A stretch of DNA of 64,000 nt from Gordionus sp. m RMFG-2023 (GCF_954871325.1 NC_088775.1:11199561-11263560); one strand, 5' to 3'. Shown: positions 46,499-58,669, counted from the stretch's first letter. The notes: generated by a model not told the origin, from the sequence alone. Translations and numbers: made by a program.

Positions 46499-46954
46499 GA
46501 TATTTCAAATGAGAATAAAAATATAAAAATGTTGTTTACGTATTTTGTGCTCTCATAATAACAGTTTCTGTTGGAGAAACAACGGTGAACCTTGTTTATA
46601 AGTATAATAATAAATGTATCTTCATCTAGATCCATTTTTAGAGATGTGTGTGTATCTAAACCATTTAAAAAGTATCTTTTAACAACTCTGATATTTATAT
46701 AATGGTTTCTATTATAAATATCCCTTTTTGCTTTTATAAGATTGTTTCACATAACAAATCATTGCCCATTGTTTAGTATTGAAAACTATTTTTTTTTTAA
46801 AAATGCAATATATTTAATTTATTTTTATTTTTTTTTAAAGTTAAAATTACACAACATATAAAATGAAATCACATGTACATTATATTCGAGAAAATATATA
46901 GTTATAAATATTATAAAATTTATATAACGCGATTAAAATTACATAAAATATATT

Positions 46955-48690
46955 CTAATCATCATGTGAGATGAGGCTGCCAATGAAGCTGATGTAATTA
47001 GCCCTATGAATTGCTATTGCGAGTCTTTGTCTTAAGAAGAAGCCTTCACGAGGTTCATCTGTTAGTTTGCGGATTAGCGATCCAAGTTCCTTGAAGAAAG
47101 AAAGAGCACGATTCCCAAAGGTAGTCAAGGTAGTGGAAATGATGGGAATGAATAAGTGATCTTGGGATATCTCTGAATATTTTGCAATTTTTAGAAGCTC
47201 CTTGTTATCCAGAATGTTAAGGGATTGATTGGAAGGAGCCAATGGATCAATACAAGAGTAATCCCAGACCAAGAATTGACCTCGCTTCCAGGGAATTTGA
47301 GAGATCCAGTCAGGGCGTTTCCCATCAGATCTGAAAAGGCCAGAGGGTTCGAGAATAGAAGGAATTTGAGCGGATCTCAAAGCTCTAAGAATTATAGAAT
47401 TGCAAATGTTATGTCTAACGATGCGGCCTTTACATGAACGACAATGTAGACTATGCCTTCCATACTCAAAACAGCAGAACTGCAACCGGCACAGATGTGG
47501 GGTTGGATTACTAAGCAATTTAAACGGATGCCTATAGCATGAGTTAGCTCATTTTTGGTCAATTATAATTTTAAGCTCGCGGATGGAATGGCTTCGAGAA
47601 ACTCATGTCCAGAACCATTAAGCAGAGAGTACAATAAGGGACGGTCCAATGATTGCATACTGGAAAGGAGAGATTCGACGCAGCTTGCAATAATGGGCTT
47701 ATTCCAGTCCTTCTGCTTGTTCGTTTCTGGAATTGGGTGGTCGGCAATGAATCGAAATTTCCATTCAATGATGGCACTATCAAAGGAAGAGTCATAATTT
47801 AAGGAATTAGGATTGACTAAATTTTTGGTTAAAAGACAGCTCGATATAAAAGAAGTTAAGGCAAGATCGGAAGGGGATCTGATGCCTAGTCCTCCCATCT
47901 TGGTAGGAAGGGTGGCTTGTGTCCACGCTAATTCATGGAATTTTAGATTAAGAATACTTTCAATTAGGACTTTAATCCCATTTTCATAAATGCCTAAGGA
48001 AGTGGGAAATTTAAAAATAGGGGTAGAGTGGAGCGCGTAAAGAATTTTTGGGATATTGAAGAAATTTTTCAGGAGAAAAAAGGCTTTATGAGAGGGGAGA
48101 AGGGAGAATAGGTCAGCCAACTCATTAAGGGTTTCGAGTGTAGATTGTAAAAAGGATGATATGGCTGTGTGTCCACCAACGGGAGCACCTAAGTGAGATA
48201 ATTCCTCCAGAGTAATCTGTTTGAAATTATGAAAATTGTTTTCTGATGAATTAATTAGAATGAATTCTGATTTTTCATGGTTGATTGATAGACCAATGGA
48301 TAGCCCTGCATCCTTGATTATCATTACAGCTTTATTGATTTCGTCGTTTGGACCACAAAGGATTCCATCATCGATGTACCATGCATGCAATGATAATGAA
48401 CATGCCTCGTTAATAGATTTAACAATTTCATTGATCCCTAAACAGAAAAATAAAGAACCTAGAGAATCTCCCTGTTGTATGCCCTCAATCGAAGGAATTT
48501 TATAGGTATCAAATTGGAGAGTGGAAGGCTGTTGATAGCATGAATAAAAGAATTTAGTGTAACCAGGAAAGAGAATACTCGATGAGCTCAGAAAGGAATT
48601 CCGAGAAAGAGTGTTATAAGCATTGTTGAAGTCGATTTTGACTAAAGATTCGTTGGTTGGCTGGGTTTCTAAGTGTATTCTCGTTAGATG
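46955..48690 (-). mobile_element. 5'-truncated LINE: reverse transcriptase plus probable restriction-like endonuclease
   Basis: Minus-strand reading starts near 48690 (LVKIDFNNAYNTLSRNSF), passes EGIQQGDSLGSLFFCLGINE and the catalytic YIDD of HAWYIDDGILCGP, then a thumb/connection region (SHLGAPVGGH; LPTKMGGLGIRSPSDLALTS) to a stop at 47563. After a short in-frame remnant, the reading continues in a second frame (47518-46955) with HSLHCRSCKGRIVRHN and KRPDWISQIPWKRGQFLVWD, resembling the Cys/His motif and RPD...D core of restriction-like endonucleases in R2/CRE/NeSL-type LINEs. One stop (near 47563) and one frameshift (near 47460) break it, and the N-terminus is missing. Family placement is inference. 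Confidence 0.75.
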
Positions 48691-48920
48691 AACACTTCAC
48701 AGCCGCCAGGTATTATAAAATTATTTTCACAACTTTGTTATAAAATTATACATAATAATAATATTTATTTTTAAATTTAAATCGATATGTCTGTTTTAAG
48801 TTATTGTTGAAGTGTTTTTTTTTTGAAAATCAAGTTTATATGAAAAGGAAATGATTTTTAAAGGGTATTTAAGTGGAAATAAGTAATTACTAATCTAATC
48901 GTAAAAATCTGTCTAATTAG

Positions 48921-49030
48921 TGCACCTAATATTTCGCAGCTCCTTAAATTTGAACAAATTAAAAAATATGACCACGAGAAGGAAAGAATGATGGAATTAA
49001 TTGAAGAATTCACCCCAAAACAACGTTATT
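48921..49030 (+). CDS. Coding-like exon, weakly like TAF11
   Basis: After an acceptor (TCTAATTAG), the plus strand reads APNISQLLKFEQIKKYDHEK then ERMMELIEEFTPKQRY before a possible donor (GTGTGA at 49031). The block EKERMMELIEEFTPKQRY resembles the start of the TAF11 histone-fold region (E-K-M-x-x-L-L-x-x-F-T-E-E-Q) from memory, but the histone fold itself (RRSAFPK...) was not found downstream. Without splicing the frame ends at 49064. Treat the TAF11 label as a guess; the exon itself is plausible. Confidence 0.3.
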
Positions 49031-49598
49031 GTGTGATTATTAAATTATTTTTTTCCAAAATATAAAAATAATCTGTAACTTATCGTAAAGGAAAGGAAAT
49101 TCATATTTTGATTCCATATTGTTAACATAAAATACTTTTTATATTTAATAAAATTAAAATAATTTTTTACAAAAAAAAGCAGATCGTTTAATTTAGGGCT
49201 ACGGTCTGGACTTTTTTAAGACCGTAAGGTCCTGTCTATGGGTTTAGGTCAAGGTTCGGGTTAAAGATCAAACCTTGGCAAGAATCCTCAACCCTCACCT
49301 GTTGTCGCACATATAAACAACATATTCTATCATTATATCATAAAAAAATTAACATCATAAAAAATTATTATCAATTTTTTTATTTAATGAATTTTAAAAT
49401 AATTATTAATCTTTATTTATTATTAAAATGCGACATATAATTATGTTTTATGGATTTAAAATAAAATTACAAAAACAGTTTCAAAATATTAAATAAAATC
49501 GTGAAAAAAATTAAGATCGGTAAAACTAAGAAAGAACTCCTAGGGTTTTATTCATAATCATATGCTTTTTGCATTAATATATAAACGACAATATATAC

Positions 49599-50302
49599 TT
49601 ATTTAATATATACCACAGTGATGAGTTGAATCGCGTGGAGAAAGAGTTCCCTACAAATCTCGTACAATATGTAGTCCCTGCTTCCGTCTAGATTTAACCG
49701 GGTGAACACTACAACAATTATGTTCCTTTTGTTTTTTATGTTTACCTTACGTTTTAGCAAATCGAAGTAGACTTGAAAGTAATTGTAATAAGCTGGATAT
49801 AATCATTATTATCGCTGTAAACAACATCAGAAGATATTTGACATTTCTTGACACGCAATACTTTCTGTGCCAGTAGAAGCAACTTATCATCGCATATCTA
49901 TCCAGACTCAAAGCTATTATCAGTAAAATCTGGAATGCGATGAAAGTGTCTTGAAGGATTATTATCAAAGAGGAGTATATTGCTGTAGTGAAAACTAAGG
50001 ATGAATTTTGAGATAAGTCTGTTATTCCTCTTATGAGCCAAAGCCCGAAAAAAGTAGAACTAACAATATTGGTTATGCTTATCAATCGTAGCAGAATCAA
50101 AAACATTCGCGAATTTTTAATTTTCAGCTTTGCCAAGCAAGCTAACGATACAATATTTCCTAATTCCATGCAGTACCAAAAATAATAACCCATATTTCAA
50201 GTAAAAATTGACCAGAGTGGATATGGGCATTTCGGCCATTTCGGATTGATTAAAATCGCCTCGCGTCCAATTGAGGCGAATAAATGACGCGTCGAGATTC
50301 AT
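49599..50302 (-). pseudogene. Intronless rhodopsin-like GPCR relic, frameshifted, TM1 to TM5
   Basis: ATG 50302 opens MNLDASFIRLNWTRGDFNQS, an extracellular N-terminus with two glycosylation sites (NWT, NQS). Near 50190 the reading moves to another frame: YYFWYCMELGNIVSLACLAK (TM1 with the GN.V motif), ISITNIVSSTFFGLWLIRGI (TM2), FQILLIIALSLDRYAMIS (TM3 with DRY), VKYLLMLFTAIIMIISSLLQ (TM4). A second frame change near 49750 leads to RNIIVVVFTRLNLDGSRDYI then LYEICRELFLHAIQLITVVY (TM5) and a stop at 49599. TM6, TM7 and the NPxxY end are absent. Two frame changes plus truncation indicate a decayed gene. Ligand class cannot be told. Confidence 0.65.
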
Positions 50303-50309
50303 TGGAGGA

Positions 50310-52330
50310 TCGAGTTTCTAAATGCCAAATTCTTGTTAATTATATTTTTAGCATAAGAAAGTGAATACAAAATATATAAAGAATTTATATATATTATATA
50401 TAATATTAATCTGGATATCCTTGATTAAAAAATCTGTTATTTTTTATTTTGCATTTACAGAAATATACAATTTTTTGCGCAAGAAATACAAATTTGATGC
50501 AAGTTTTTCCTTCTTGCTCCTTGAGATATAGATATATAAATAATTTATAAAGAAGTAGAGTTAATTTATTTAAGATAAAAATTTACATTTTAACGGACAA
50601 AAAATTGCAAAGGGCTATTGATTAATATTTTATTAAAAATTTTCTCCTGTTAATTTTTATGATATAAAATGATAGAATGATGTTGTTTATATACGAGTAT
50701 AAGAAGGGGAGAGGGTTGGGAAGTCTTTGTTAGTGATGAAGGAGCCGAAGTTTGGTCTTTAACTCGAACCTAAGACGGTCACCCATAAACATGATCTAAA
50801 ACCTGCCTTCGAAAAACTTGTCCAGAAGGTGGTTATAGCTAAAAAGATCTGTCTTACCATATCGAATCAAAATATGAATGATTTTTTTTTTGATAAACTT
50901 TTCTCATTTTTTTCATAGTATATATTGCATAATAAAGAAAAAATAAATCAACAGGAAACTAAAGAAACCTCATCTAGAAAAAGTAATATTAAAGAAAATA
51001 ATATAAGTAAAAAATTTGGGATCAAATTATACAAGTAGAAATAATAGTAACGCGAAATTAAGATATTAATAAAAGACCGGACCGGTTTACGGGTTAGCGG
51101 TTGGTTAACGGTCTGGGAAGATAAAAAGATTAAGACCAGTATTGTTAAAATAATTTAATTTTTTAAGGAATCAGAATTCTAGATGATCATAATATATACC
51201 GGAGACCGTTGGTATTATCCCGGGGCAAGGTGATTTCTATCTCAAATAATTTAAAAAAACGAATAAACTTTGATAATTTAAAAAAAAATTTAACCATAAA
51301 TATATTTTGATAAAATAATGGTTCATTCTAAATATGGTTTCGTAGATATATGCCCATGAAAAGATTTAAAAGGAAAAACTTAAATTTTAACATGTTAAAA
51401 GTAAACTTTTATAAAAATATTCATTTACTCAGACTAAATATCAATTCTAAGGATAATAAATTAAATCTAAATTTTATATAGTAAACGAAGAAAAAATATT
51501 TACAACAGGATTTATGGTAATTGAAGGACTTGGGGAAAATTTTTAGAGGGGTTGCATATTAAGCAAGCAGGAATTTATTTTGAATCAAATAATTGTATAT
51601 TCATAAAAACATTAGAAAACCACGAGATCTAGGGTCATGAAATGACATAATGCAGATGTACATGATAGTCTTAAGTGACAGCAAGCGAAACTGACGCGTT
51701 TATTCATATTTGTCAAATATATTGCCATTTATTTATTTCAGGATTCATATTTAATAAAGAAATCGCTATAAAAACTCACCGCAAAAGGTTAGGAGGTACC
51801 TATGGTGCTTTTCATAATTCTTAAATTTTTCATTTTTTTTTAAAATTCTGTATTAATAAATAACTTAAAACAAAATATATAAGATTCTACCAAAGTAGAG
51901 ATATATGTATAAAAGAATAAAATTGCGTTTTAAATATTTTTGGAAAATTTTCCCTTTATCTATTTTTTTTTTATAACACTTATATTTTTTATGGGCCATA
52001 TAACCCCGGTCACTCCTATACGTTTTTTTAAAGTACAAAGTGCTCCTTTTTTAAAGATTTTAAAGACTTTTAAAAACTCTTTTTTTTCAATCTAATTAAT
52101 ATTTTTTTTAAAAAAAAGGATTAGTGATATTACGTTTCACTAAGTTAATGTAGCCCTTAAAATGTTATCTATATGTCCTTGTAGTTAGAACAATATTGGA
52201 GAGAAAACATAGGGAATTATATAAGACTGGAAAGTATTTATCAATCAATTTTTAAAAATAAAAATATCTCATCAACTTAAAATAAACACACGTTAAAACA
52301 TACAAGATTGTTGAATAATGTTCATTAAGG
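50310..52330. other. Gene-free stretch
   Basis: A+T-rich, no trusted coding exon. The GC-poor run is broken by 'agaccggaccggtttacggg' (51073) and 'ccggagaccgttggtattat' (51199), and near 50740-50830 by 'gaacctaagacggtcaccc', which look like worn ends of hAT-type repeats (compare 49190-49310, 'agggctacggtctggac'). Confidence 0.35.
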
Positions 52331-52361
52331 CATTTTTTTTCCTTCTTCTAGCACTCTAAGG

Positions 52362-52600
52362 TATGTGTAATGTGTTTTTTTTCGGCAATATGTTCATTTT
52401 TTCAAATTTAAATCATTTTTTAAGCGCGCTTTTTTTTTAAATTTAAGAATTTGATTTTATAAAATGTATATTCCATCATGTTTGGAATACATAAATCTTT
52501 AACTTAATTTAATTTGTATTCGTTTTTCTATAGATTTTTTTAAATATTAGCTAAAATAATTTAAATTAGGGGAAAAAAAGTAACAAATTGCCGGATAGAA
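52362..52600. repeat. Foldback MITE copy, partial
   Basis: Contains 'tgtgttttttttcggcaata', 'caaatttaaatcatttttt' and 'attccatcatgtttggaata', then 'acaaattgccgg' at the right; aligns with 35455-35827. Confidence 0.55.
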
Positions 52601-52967
52601 GTGATTTTTTTATGAAAGGATTTTTAAAAATCTTAAAATCAATTCTTAAGTAACATTTAAGGTATGCCAAGCTGTATTTATATTTAATTTTAAGAAAAGA
52701 ATTATTTTAACACTGTAAAATATTGCTGTTTAAAAAAAAAGTTTAAATTGTAAGTTTATATTCTTTAATTTCAATATTTATGGATATTCCAATTTATTTT
52801 TAAATTTTCCTTAACTTTCCCCTCCTTGAAAATCTTGAAAGTGAGGTAGGACAGTTTAATTTTATCGAAATTTGTAAACTATATCATATCTTGTCATAAA
52901 TATTATCACATCAGTACTATATTATTATATCAAATTGGCATGTTAAATTCATCATTTATATCGGAGT

Positions 52968-53188
52968 TCCCCAGGGGGTTGGTTTGAATTTTCGTCATCA
53001 TTAGCTTTTGAGTCGTATAAGAATCGTTTTTCGACAGGGGTTGGTTTTAGTCATCATCTTTATCTTTTGAGTCATATAAAAATCGTTTTTTGCCAGGGGT
53101 TGGTTTTGTCATCATCTTTAGCTTTTGAGTCGTATAAGAATCGTTTTTCGCCAGGGGTTGGTTTTAGTCATCATCTTTAGCTTTTAAA
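52968..53188. repeat. 59-bp minisatellite, about 3.7 units
   Basis: Successive units begin CCAGGGGTTGGTTTTAGTCA, pass 'tcatctttagcttttgagtc' and end 'gtataagaatcgtttttcg'. The copies differ at only a few sites. Not coding in any frame I could follow. Confidence 0.85.
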
Positions 53189-53949
53189 AAATATCATCCA
53201 ATAATAATTTTATCTTTGACGTTTTCATCTATAGCTTGCCAAGTGACCATACGTCTTAATTAAAGTTTATATTTAATTTTAATTTAAGAATTTTTGGTAA
53301 AAAACTTCTAAAATTTTTTTTATATTTACTAATGAACCTAACCGGGTTGAAAACACTAAATTTTATTTATAAAAGATTAATTTAACATTATTGAACATGT
53401 CTAAATTTTAAAGTTTATATAGTCTTATAAAATAATATGAATTTGAATATAAAATAAAATGAAATAAGTTTGTAAAAGTCGCGATATATTTTATAAAAGA
53501 TCATAAGTAGAAATCGCGATATATTCATATATTTTAATTATTTTAATTTTATTTTAACTTTATTTTAAATAATCATCTCTAACATTCCCCTCTCTGAGAA
53601 ATCCAGTTACCGGTGTCGTCGGTTTAATTGGTTGTTTATCTGTCTTGTTTGTATGTCAATCTGTGGCATCAATATCTTTTAGAAGTATAATCGTCATCGT
53701 CTTGGTTATCCTTACCACGTGTTAATTTGAGACAAAATATCACCATGTGGTATTTATTAAGTTATCACAATTTGAGAATAGTTTGTTATTAACATGCATT
53801 AACAATCGGCTCTTCTAACTCCATAAAAGCTGTTATTGATTGATGGCGAAGACTCCATCTCTTTAAGTTTTCACTATTTCTTCCTTCTTGTTGGACAAGG
53901 AGTTTCAGAAATGATTCTGTTTAAAACATTTTTTCGCTTGGAGTATTTT

Positions 53950-54335
53950 ATTAATGCAAAATCCTCGAAACAAAAATTACCTTAATTATCTTCAAATTTT
54001 CTGAATCCAAATGGCCACGTAATGCTCTACCTGCAATCCACAATATAGAATGGATTCAATAGTTAGTTTGATCTTACATATATTTTCTTTTGCTATTTTG
54101 ATCCTATTTTTGTCAATATGTGATAAATGGGAATCATATATCCACTTTGAATTAGAAGAAATCATCAGTTCAAAGCTCTTATGATAATTTGTTTTTTGAT
54201 GATTGTCAAAGATTTATCCAGTATCTTTGTACTTGTTGAATGGAGTCGTTAACCTTAACTAAATTTCTTCCATCATATCTTAGGCCAAACTACATATCGT
54301 GCAAAAATTCAAATTGAAATTTTAAAAGGGAATTA
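53950..54335 (-). pseudogene. DUF4371 / ZMYM1-type hAT transposase fragment
   Basis: Minus strand reads KSFELMISSNSKWIYDSHLS then HIDKNRIKIAKENICKIKLT then IESILYCG, and after a frame change RALRGHLDSENLKIIK. The order 'I..ILYCG..RALRGH.D' is the hallmark of DUF4371 hAT-like transposases (ILFCG...ALRGHRD). At least one frameshift, and the rest of the protein is missing. Confidence 0.65.
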
Positions 54336-54339
54336 AAAG

Positions 54340-55355
54340 TGTTTCTTTGAAACACTCCCTTATCCCTCTTAGTTCCTTTATTTATATATAAGGACATAAA
54401 AAATGCTAATACAAAATCAAATAATATAATATAAAATATATAATAATATAAATGCTAATGCTATCTATATATAAACTAGCTGATAACCCGTCAAGAATGA
54501 CTAGGTTGACGGATAGTTAGATATTTTGTGTATATGTTACTAAATATATACTAATTAAAATTTCGGAAAAAAGAGGTACACAACTTATAAGATATGTTTA
54601 ATTCCTGATTCATTATCATTATATATGATGTCTCGTCTTTACAATATATTGTTAAATTAGCCTCCCAGAATTAAGAAGGAGGCTAAAAAGATTTGTCTAA
54701 CCGCTAAACGGGCAATTTTAAATTGTAGCATAGATATTTTTGAATGTGTAGAATTTTCAAACCCTTCAGCAATCATATTAGGCTTCCAAACAGGACTCCA
54801 TGAGGAAATAGTATAGGGTATATCATTGAGTCTAAATTATGACTTAAGGATTACTAAAATTACTCATTTGCCTTCAACTATTCTTATTTCTAAAAAGAAA
54901 TGAAAAAAAATAGCAAATTATGCAAAATTAGGGTATAAATTTACTTATAAAAATCTAAAGTCAGATAAAATGAAAAATATATACTTGAGACTCATGAAAA
55001 TTACTGTATTGTACAAGGGTCAATGATAGGTTTGATGGTGCTTAATAGAAAAAAATAATTATTACGGGATATAATTGAAAAAGACTTATACTAAAATAAA
55101 TGAATACTAAATTAAAAAGAATATAGGAAATAAGGTTACCTCTTTTATTGAAAGGATAGGATTAATAGCAGTGCTAAATAAACTCTAAAGGCTATATTTT
55201 AAATTGAGGCCAAATATTTAAATTTTATTTATACATTAATTTATTCAAAATAGTAATAAATTTTATTAATAGATTAATTAATTCAATATGGTATGGCAAA
55301 ATTTTAAAAATAACAGCTATGCTCACGGCAATTGAGTTGTATTAATATATATATA
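54340..55355. other. Gene-poor stretch with one open minus frame
   Basis: A minus-strand frame (54836-54657) reads FRLNDIPYTISSWSPVWKPN then MIAEGFENSTHSKISMLQFK, 59 codons, with no recognised domain or clear acceptor. At 54472 the word AAACTAGCTGATAACCCGTC resembles a motif seen at ends of some dispersed retroelements in invertebrates. Otherwise A+T-rich. Confidence 0.3.
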
Positions 55356-55379
55356 TATATATCAGAGACCTGCAGAGGT

Positions 55380-55570
55380 ACCATTTGCACGGCCCGGCCC
55401 GGTTTTAAAATTTTTAAGCCCAACCCGGCCCGGCCCGGATATTTTTTAAAAAATTTTTTTACGGCCCGGTTCGGCCCGGATTAAAAAATTTAAGGCCCGG
55501 CCCGGCCCTGATATTTTTTTAAAAAATTTTTTACGGCCCGGCCCGTATTTTAAAATTTAAGGCCCGGATA
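55380..55570. repeat. GC-rich subterminal array, left
   Basis: About five blocks of CGGCCCGGCCCGG separated by short A/T runs ('ttttaaaatttttaagcc'). A strong local GC island in an A+T-rich genome. Probably the transposase-binding subterminal region, by analogy with other hAT elements. Confidence 0.7.
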
Positions 55571-56236
55571 TAAGTATATTTCATATTTTATTCAGATATT
55601 TAATTACAAATTGATACTATAAAAAATTTGTGCAAATAATATTTTTGAATATAAAAGATTCTATTTGTGATTTTTAATTTTTATTTAAAAAATACATGTA
55701 AAAAGCTAATATTTTGAGAATATTATATTAAATTTATAAAAATTATAAAACTGTTATTTATAAAAATGGATATTTTGAGCATATACTATATTTTATATTG
55801 CATTTAAAATAAAACTAATATTCATAAAAATGGTAATAATATTTTGAGCATATACTATATTTTATATTGCATTTAAAAATAATAAAACTAATATATAATT
55901 TATAAAAATGGAAAATATTTTGACAATATAATATATTGTATTTAATTTACTATTTAATTTATAAAGTAAAAATAAATCGCTATTTAAAAAAATGCATGTA
56001 TAATAAATAGTATTTTGAAAATATAATCAAATTGCACAAATTAATATAATTTATTTAATAATATAAATTTTTAACAAAAGAAGATAATTGTATTTATAAT
56101 ATATTGTAAAAAAAATAATAAAAAACTTTCATGACTCAAGGTAAAATATAATAAATGCAATAAATATTTGACAGTTTGCAAAGTAAAAAACCAGCATGAT
56201 TGACGAAACCCTATACTCAAGAAAGATATTAAAAAT

Positions 56237-58045
56237 TCACAAATTATCATGAAGAAAGAGAAGCATATCTACCTTTTCAGGTTGAAGATTACTTCTTCTT
56301 TCTTCAAGAATTCTTCCAGTAGTGGAAAAATTCCGCTCACAGCTTGCACTTGAAGCAGGAATAGCCAATACCCGTTTTGCCAATTTTGCTAAAATTGGGA
56401 ATTCGCTTTGATGAGAAGCCCACCACTCTAACAAATTATCCACCTTAAATATTTCATCTGTTTTTTTGTTTATATAATTATAATATTCATCATCGGGTAT
56501 TGAGATATTACCAGAATTACCATCGCCCCATTTGTCATAAAACGACTCAGTTTGTTTAACAACAGTCGTAATTTGACTGGTCGATGGTATTTCATTTACT
56601 TCCTGAGCCTCTTGTGATTTAATATAATCTTTTATATAGTTTTCCGCCATCTTGCGATCTGTCCCTGACAACATACGTAATTGTTTGAATTTGGGACAGA
56701 GAAAAAGAGAAATAAAATGATACTTGTGTAAAACAAATTTTTCAATTAAAAAATGCTTTATATTAAGTAATATCAATTTTATTTCTCTTTTTTCGCTTTG
56801 AAAGGTATTACAAACTTCAAGAAGTTCATAATACCATATTACCACTTTAAAAAGAGTACAAGAGTCCGACTGTAACTCAACAATAGCTCTGTTAAAATTC
56901 TCAAGAATGTTGACTAGATCCTGAAGGATCGGAAAGTCTATAATATAATACTTTTCCGATCCCCCATGTTCTAGAAGAACTTTTTTAATTTCTTCATTTT
57001 GAGAATAAACAGAATTGAGCATATTGTACTTAGAGTTCCAGCGGACTTCTATATCTTGATAAAGGGCTTTTAAATGCTGGCATTTATTACTTTGTTTTAA
57101 ATGCCCCACTAATATTTTAGTATTATCTATTGTTGATTTTATTAATGGGGCATTACTTTCTAAATATTTGGAGTTAAATGAATTTCTTAAAATTGTATTT
57201 AATAAATGACAAGAACAATTTAATCGTTCATTTAACTCCAATGCTTTTATAATATTTTTACCTTGGTCTGTAACAAAAATTATATTAATAAAATCGTTAT
57301 TGTTAAAACTAAAATTATGAAAATTTTTTAATAGTTCATCCTTAACTACTTGGCTAGTCTTAGACACTTCTTTAAATTTAGCGGTAAATAGGTTTCTCTT
57401 CACTAACTTCCAGTCATCTGATATATAGTGCATGTTAACTGTTATAAACGAGTTCTTTTTATGGTCATCGCACCATATATCAGTGGAAGCAGCCATAAAT
57501 CGATTCTTGATTACTGGGGCAATAGTATCAACCAAAATGCTTCTTATTTTATTACATTTTTCTTTAAGGTGGCGTGATAGAGTGGTGGGATGTGAAATTA
57601 ATGAGTTGATATCTATTTTACCATATGTTGCCCCAACATCGACTAGAGCCTGGCTGAATTCAAGAAACCCATTCCCAGCTATCATTTCGAAAGGTCTAAT
57701 ATCTTTTGCGCAAAGTGTTAAGGAATGATCTATAAATTTTTGTTTTAAATATTTCATATTACATTTATAAGTGGGTTTTTCAGGTGTAAAAAAAAAATTA
57801 TTAATTTTCATAGATTTACCATCACATTTATGTCTTTTTAAATGTGATGTACCATGGTTATAATTATAAGATAATAAATTTGAACAATTTATGCATTGCA
57901 CATAGCCAATATTTTTTTTATTATTATTATCTATTATTATTTTGAATTTAGACCAAATTTCAGATTTTAAAGTATTATTAGTATTTTTAAAAGAATAAAT
58001 ATTATTTTTAATTTTGTCAATTATATCTTTAGTGTTTTGTGCCAT
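56237..58045 (-). CDS. hAT transposase with BED zinc finger, 602 aa, uninterrupted
   Basis: Cut-and-paste transposase. Near the N-terminus a BED finger: W31, C51-x2-C54, then GTSHLKRHKC with H68 and H72. hAT core in order: STDIW (first Asp), FVTDQGKN (second Asp), CSCHLLNTIL (CxxH), VRWNSKYNML (RW), an insertion-domain segment, then LAIPASSASCERNFSTTGRI at the C-terminus (dimerisation block with the conserved ER.FS). The length is usual for Ac/ZBED-like hATs. No internal stop, no intron. The ATG at 58045 is followed by AQNTKDIIDK and preceded by A+T-rich leader. Either recently active or under selection; a domesticated role is less likely because TIRs and arrays are intact around it. Confidence 0.85.
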   Translation of the reverse strand: MAQNTKDIIDKIKNNIYSFKNTNNTLKSEIWSKFKIIIDNNNKKNIGYVQCINCSNLLSYNYNHGTSHLKRHKCDGKSMKINNFFFTPEKPTYKCNMKYLKQKFIDHSLTLCAKDIRPFEMIAGNGFLEFSQALVDVGATYGKIDINSLISHPTTLSRHLKEKCNKIRSILVDTIAPVIKNRFMAASTDIWCDDHKKNSFITVNMHYISDDWKLVKRNLFTAKFKEVSKTSQVVKDELLKNFHNFSFNNNDFINIIFVTDQGKNIIKALELNERLNCSCHLLNTILRNSFNSKYLESNAPLIKSTIDNTKILVGHLKQSNKCQHLKALYQDIEVRWNSKYNMLNSVYSQNEEIKKVLLEHGGSEKYYIIDFPILQDLVNILENFNRAIVELQSDSCTLFKVVIWYYELLEVCNTFQSEKREIKLILLNIKHFLIEKFVLHKYHFISLFLCPKFKQLRMLSGTDRKMAENYIKDYIKSQEAQEVNEIPSTSQITTVVKQTESFYDKWGDGNSGNISIPDDEYYNYINKKTDEIFKVDNLLEWWASHQSEFPILAKLAKRVLAIPASSASCERNFSTTGRILEERRSNLQPEKVDMLLFLHDNL

Positions 58046-58669
58046 GATATTCCTTTTATTGATTGTTTTGGAAATATTCTAAAAATTTAGATATGAATTA
58101 TAAGATTTATATTTAATATTAATTTTTACTTTAGCTTCTTGAATGCTTAAAATTGATTGATTGAGTATCACTAATTCTAATGATAATAAATATTAATTAA
58201 TTATTTATATCTTACATTGATTATAAATATCTAATATCAATATTTATTAAATAATGTAGAATGAAATTATTATATTTATTTATTATAATAAATTTAAACT
58301 GAATATTATAGTTATAAGAAAAAGTATGTTATTAAAATTTTATATTATTTACAAAAAGATTCAATCTAATTTGAAATAGATTTTATAAACTAATATATGA
58401 AAGAGAATAATTCAAAAGAATTTTTTATTACTTAAATCTGTTTATGGGATATATCCACTTCTAAACTATTCTTCTAACACAACTGTTCTAAGTCTAACTT
58501 TTCTAACAAAATTTGATAATGATTAGTGAAGCACTGCAATTCTAGATAATAACATATATTAAGTAATTTAAAATATATTTATAATAATTATACATACTGT
58601 TCTAAGTCTAACTTCTAAGTTTTCTAACACAATTTGGGAGCACTGAAATTTTAGATATTAAAATATATT

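Noticed and set aside
47225-48505. Plus-strand open frames of 70-89 codons
   Set aside because: They mirror the LINE reverse-transcriptase frames on the minus strand, which carry the YIDD and RPD motifs.
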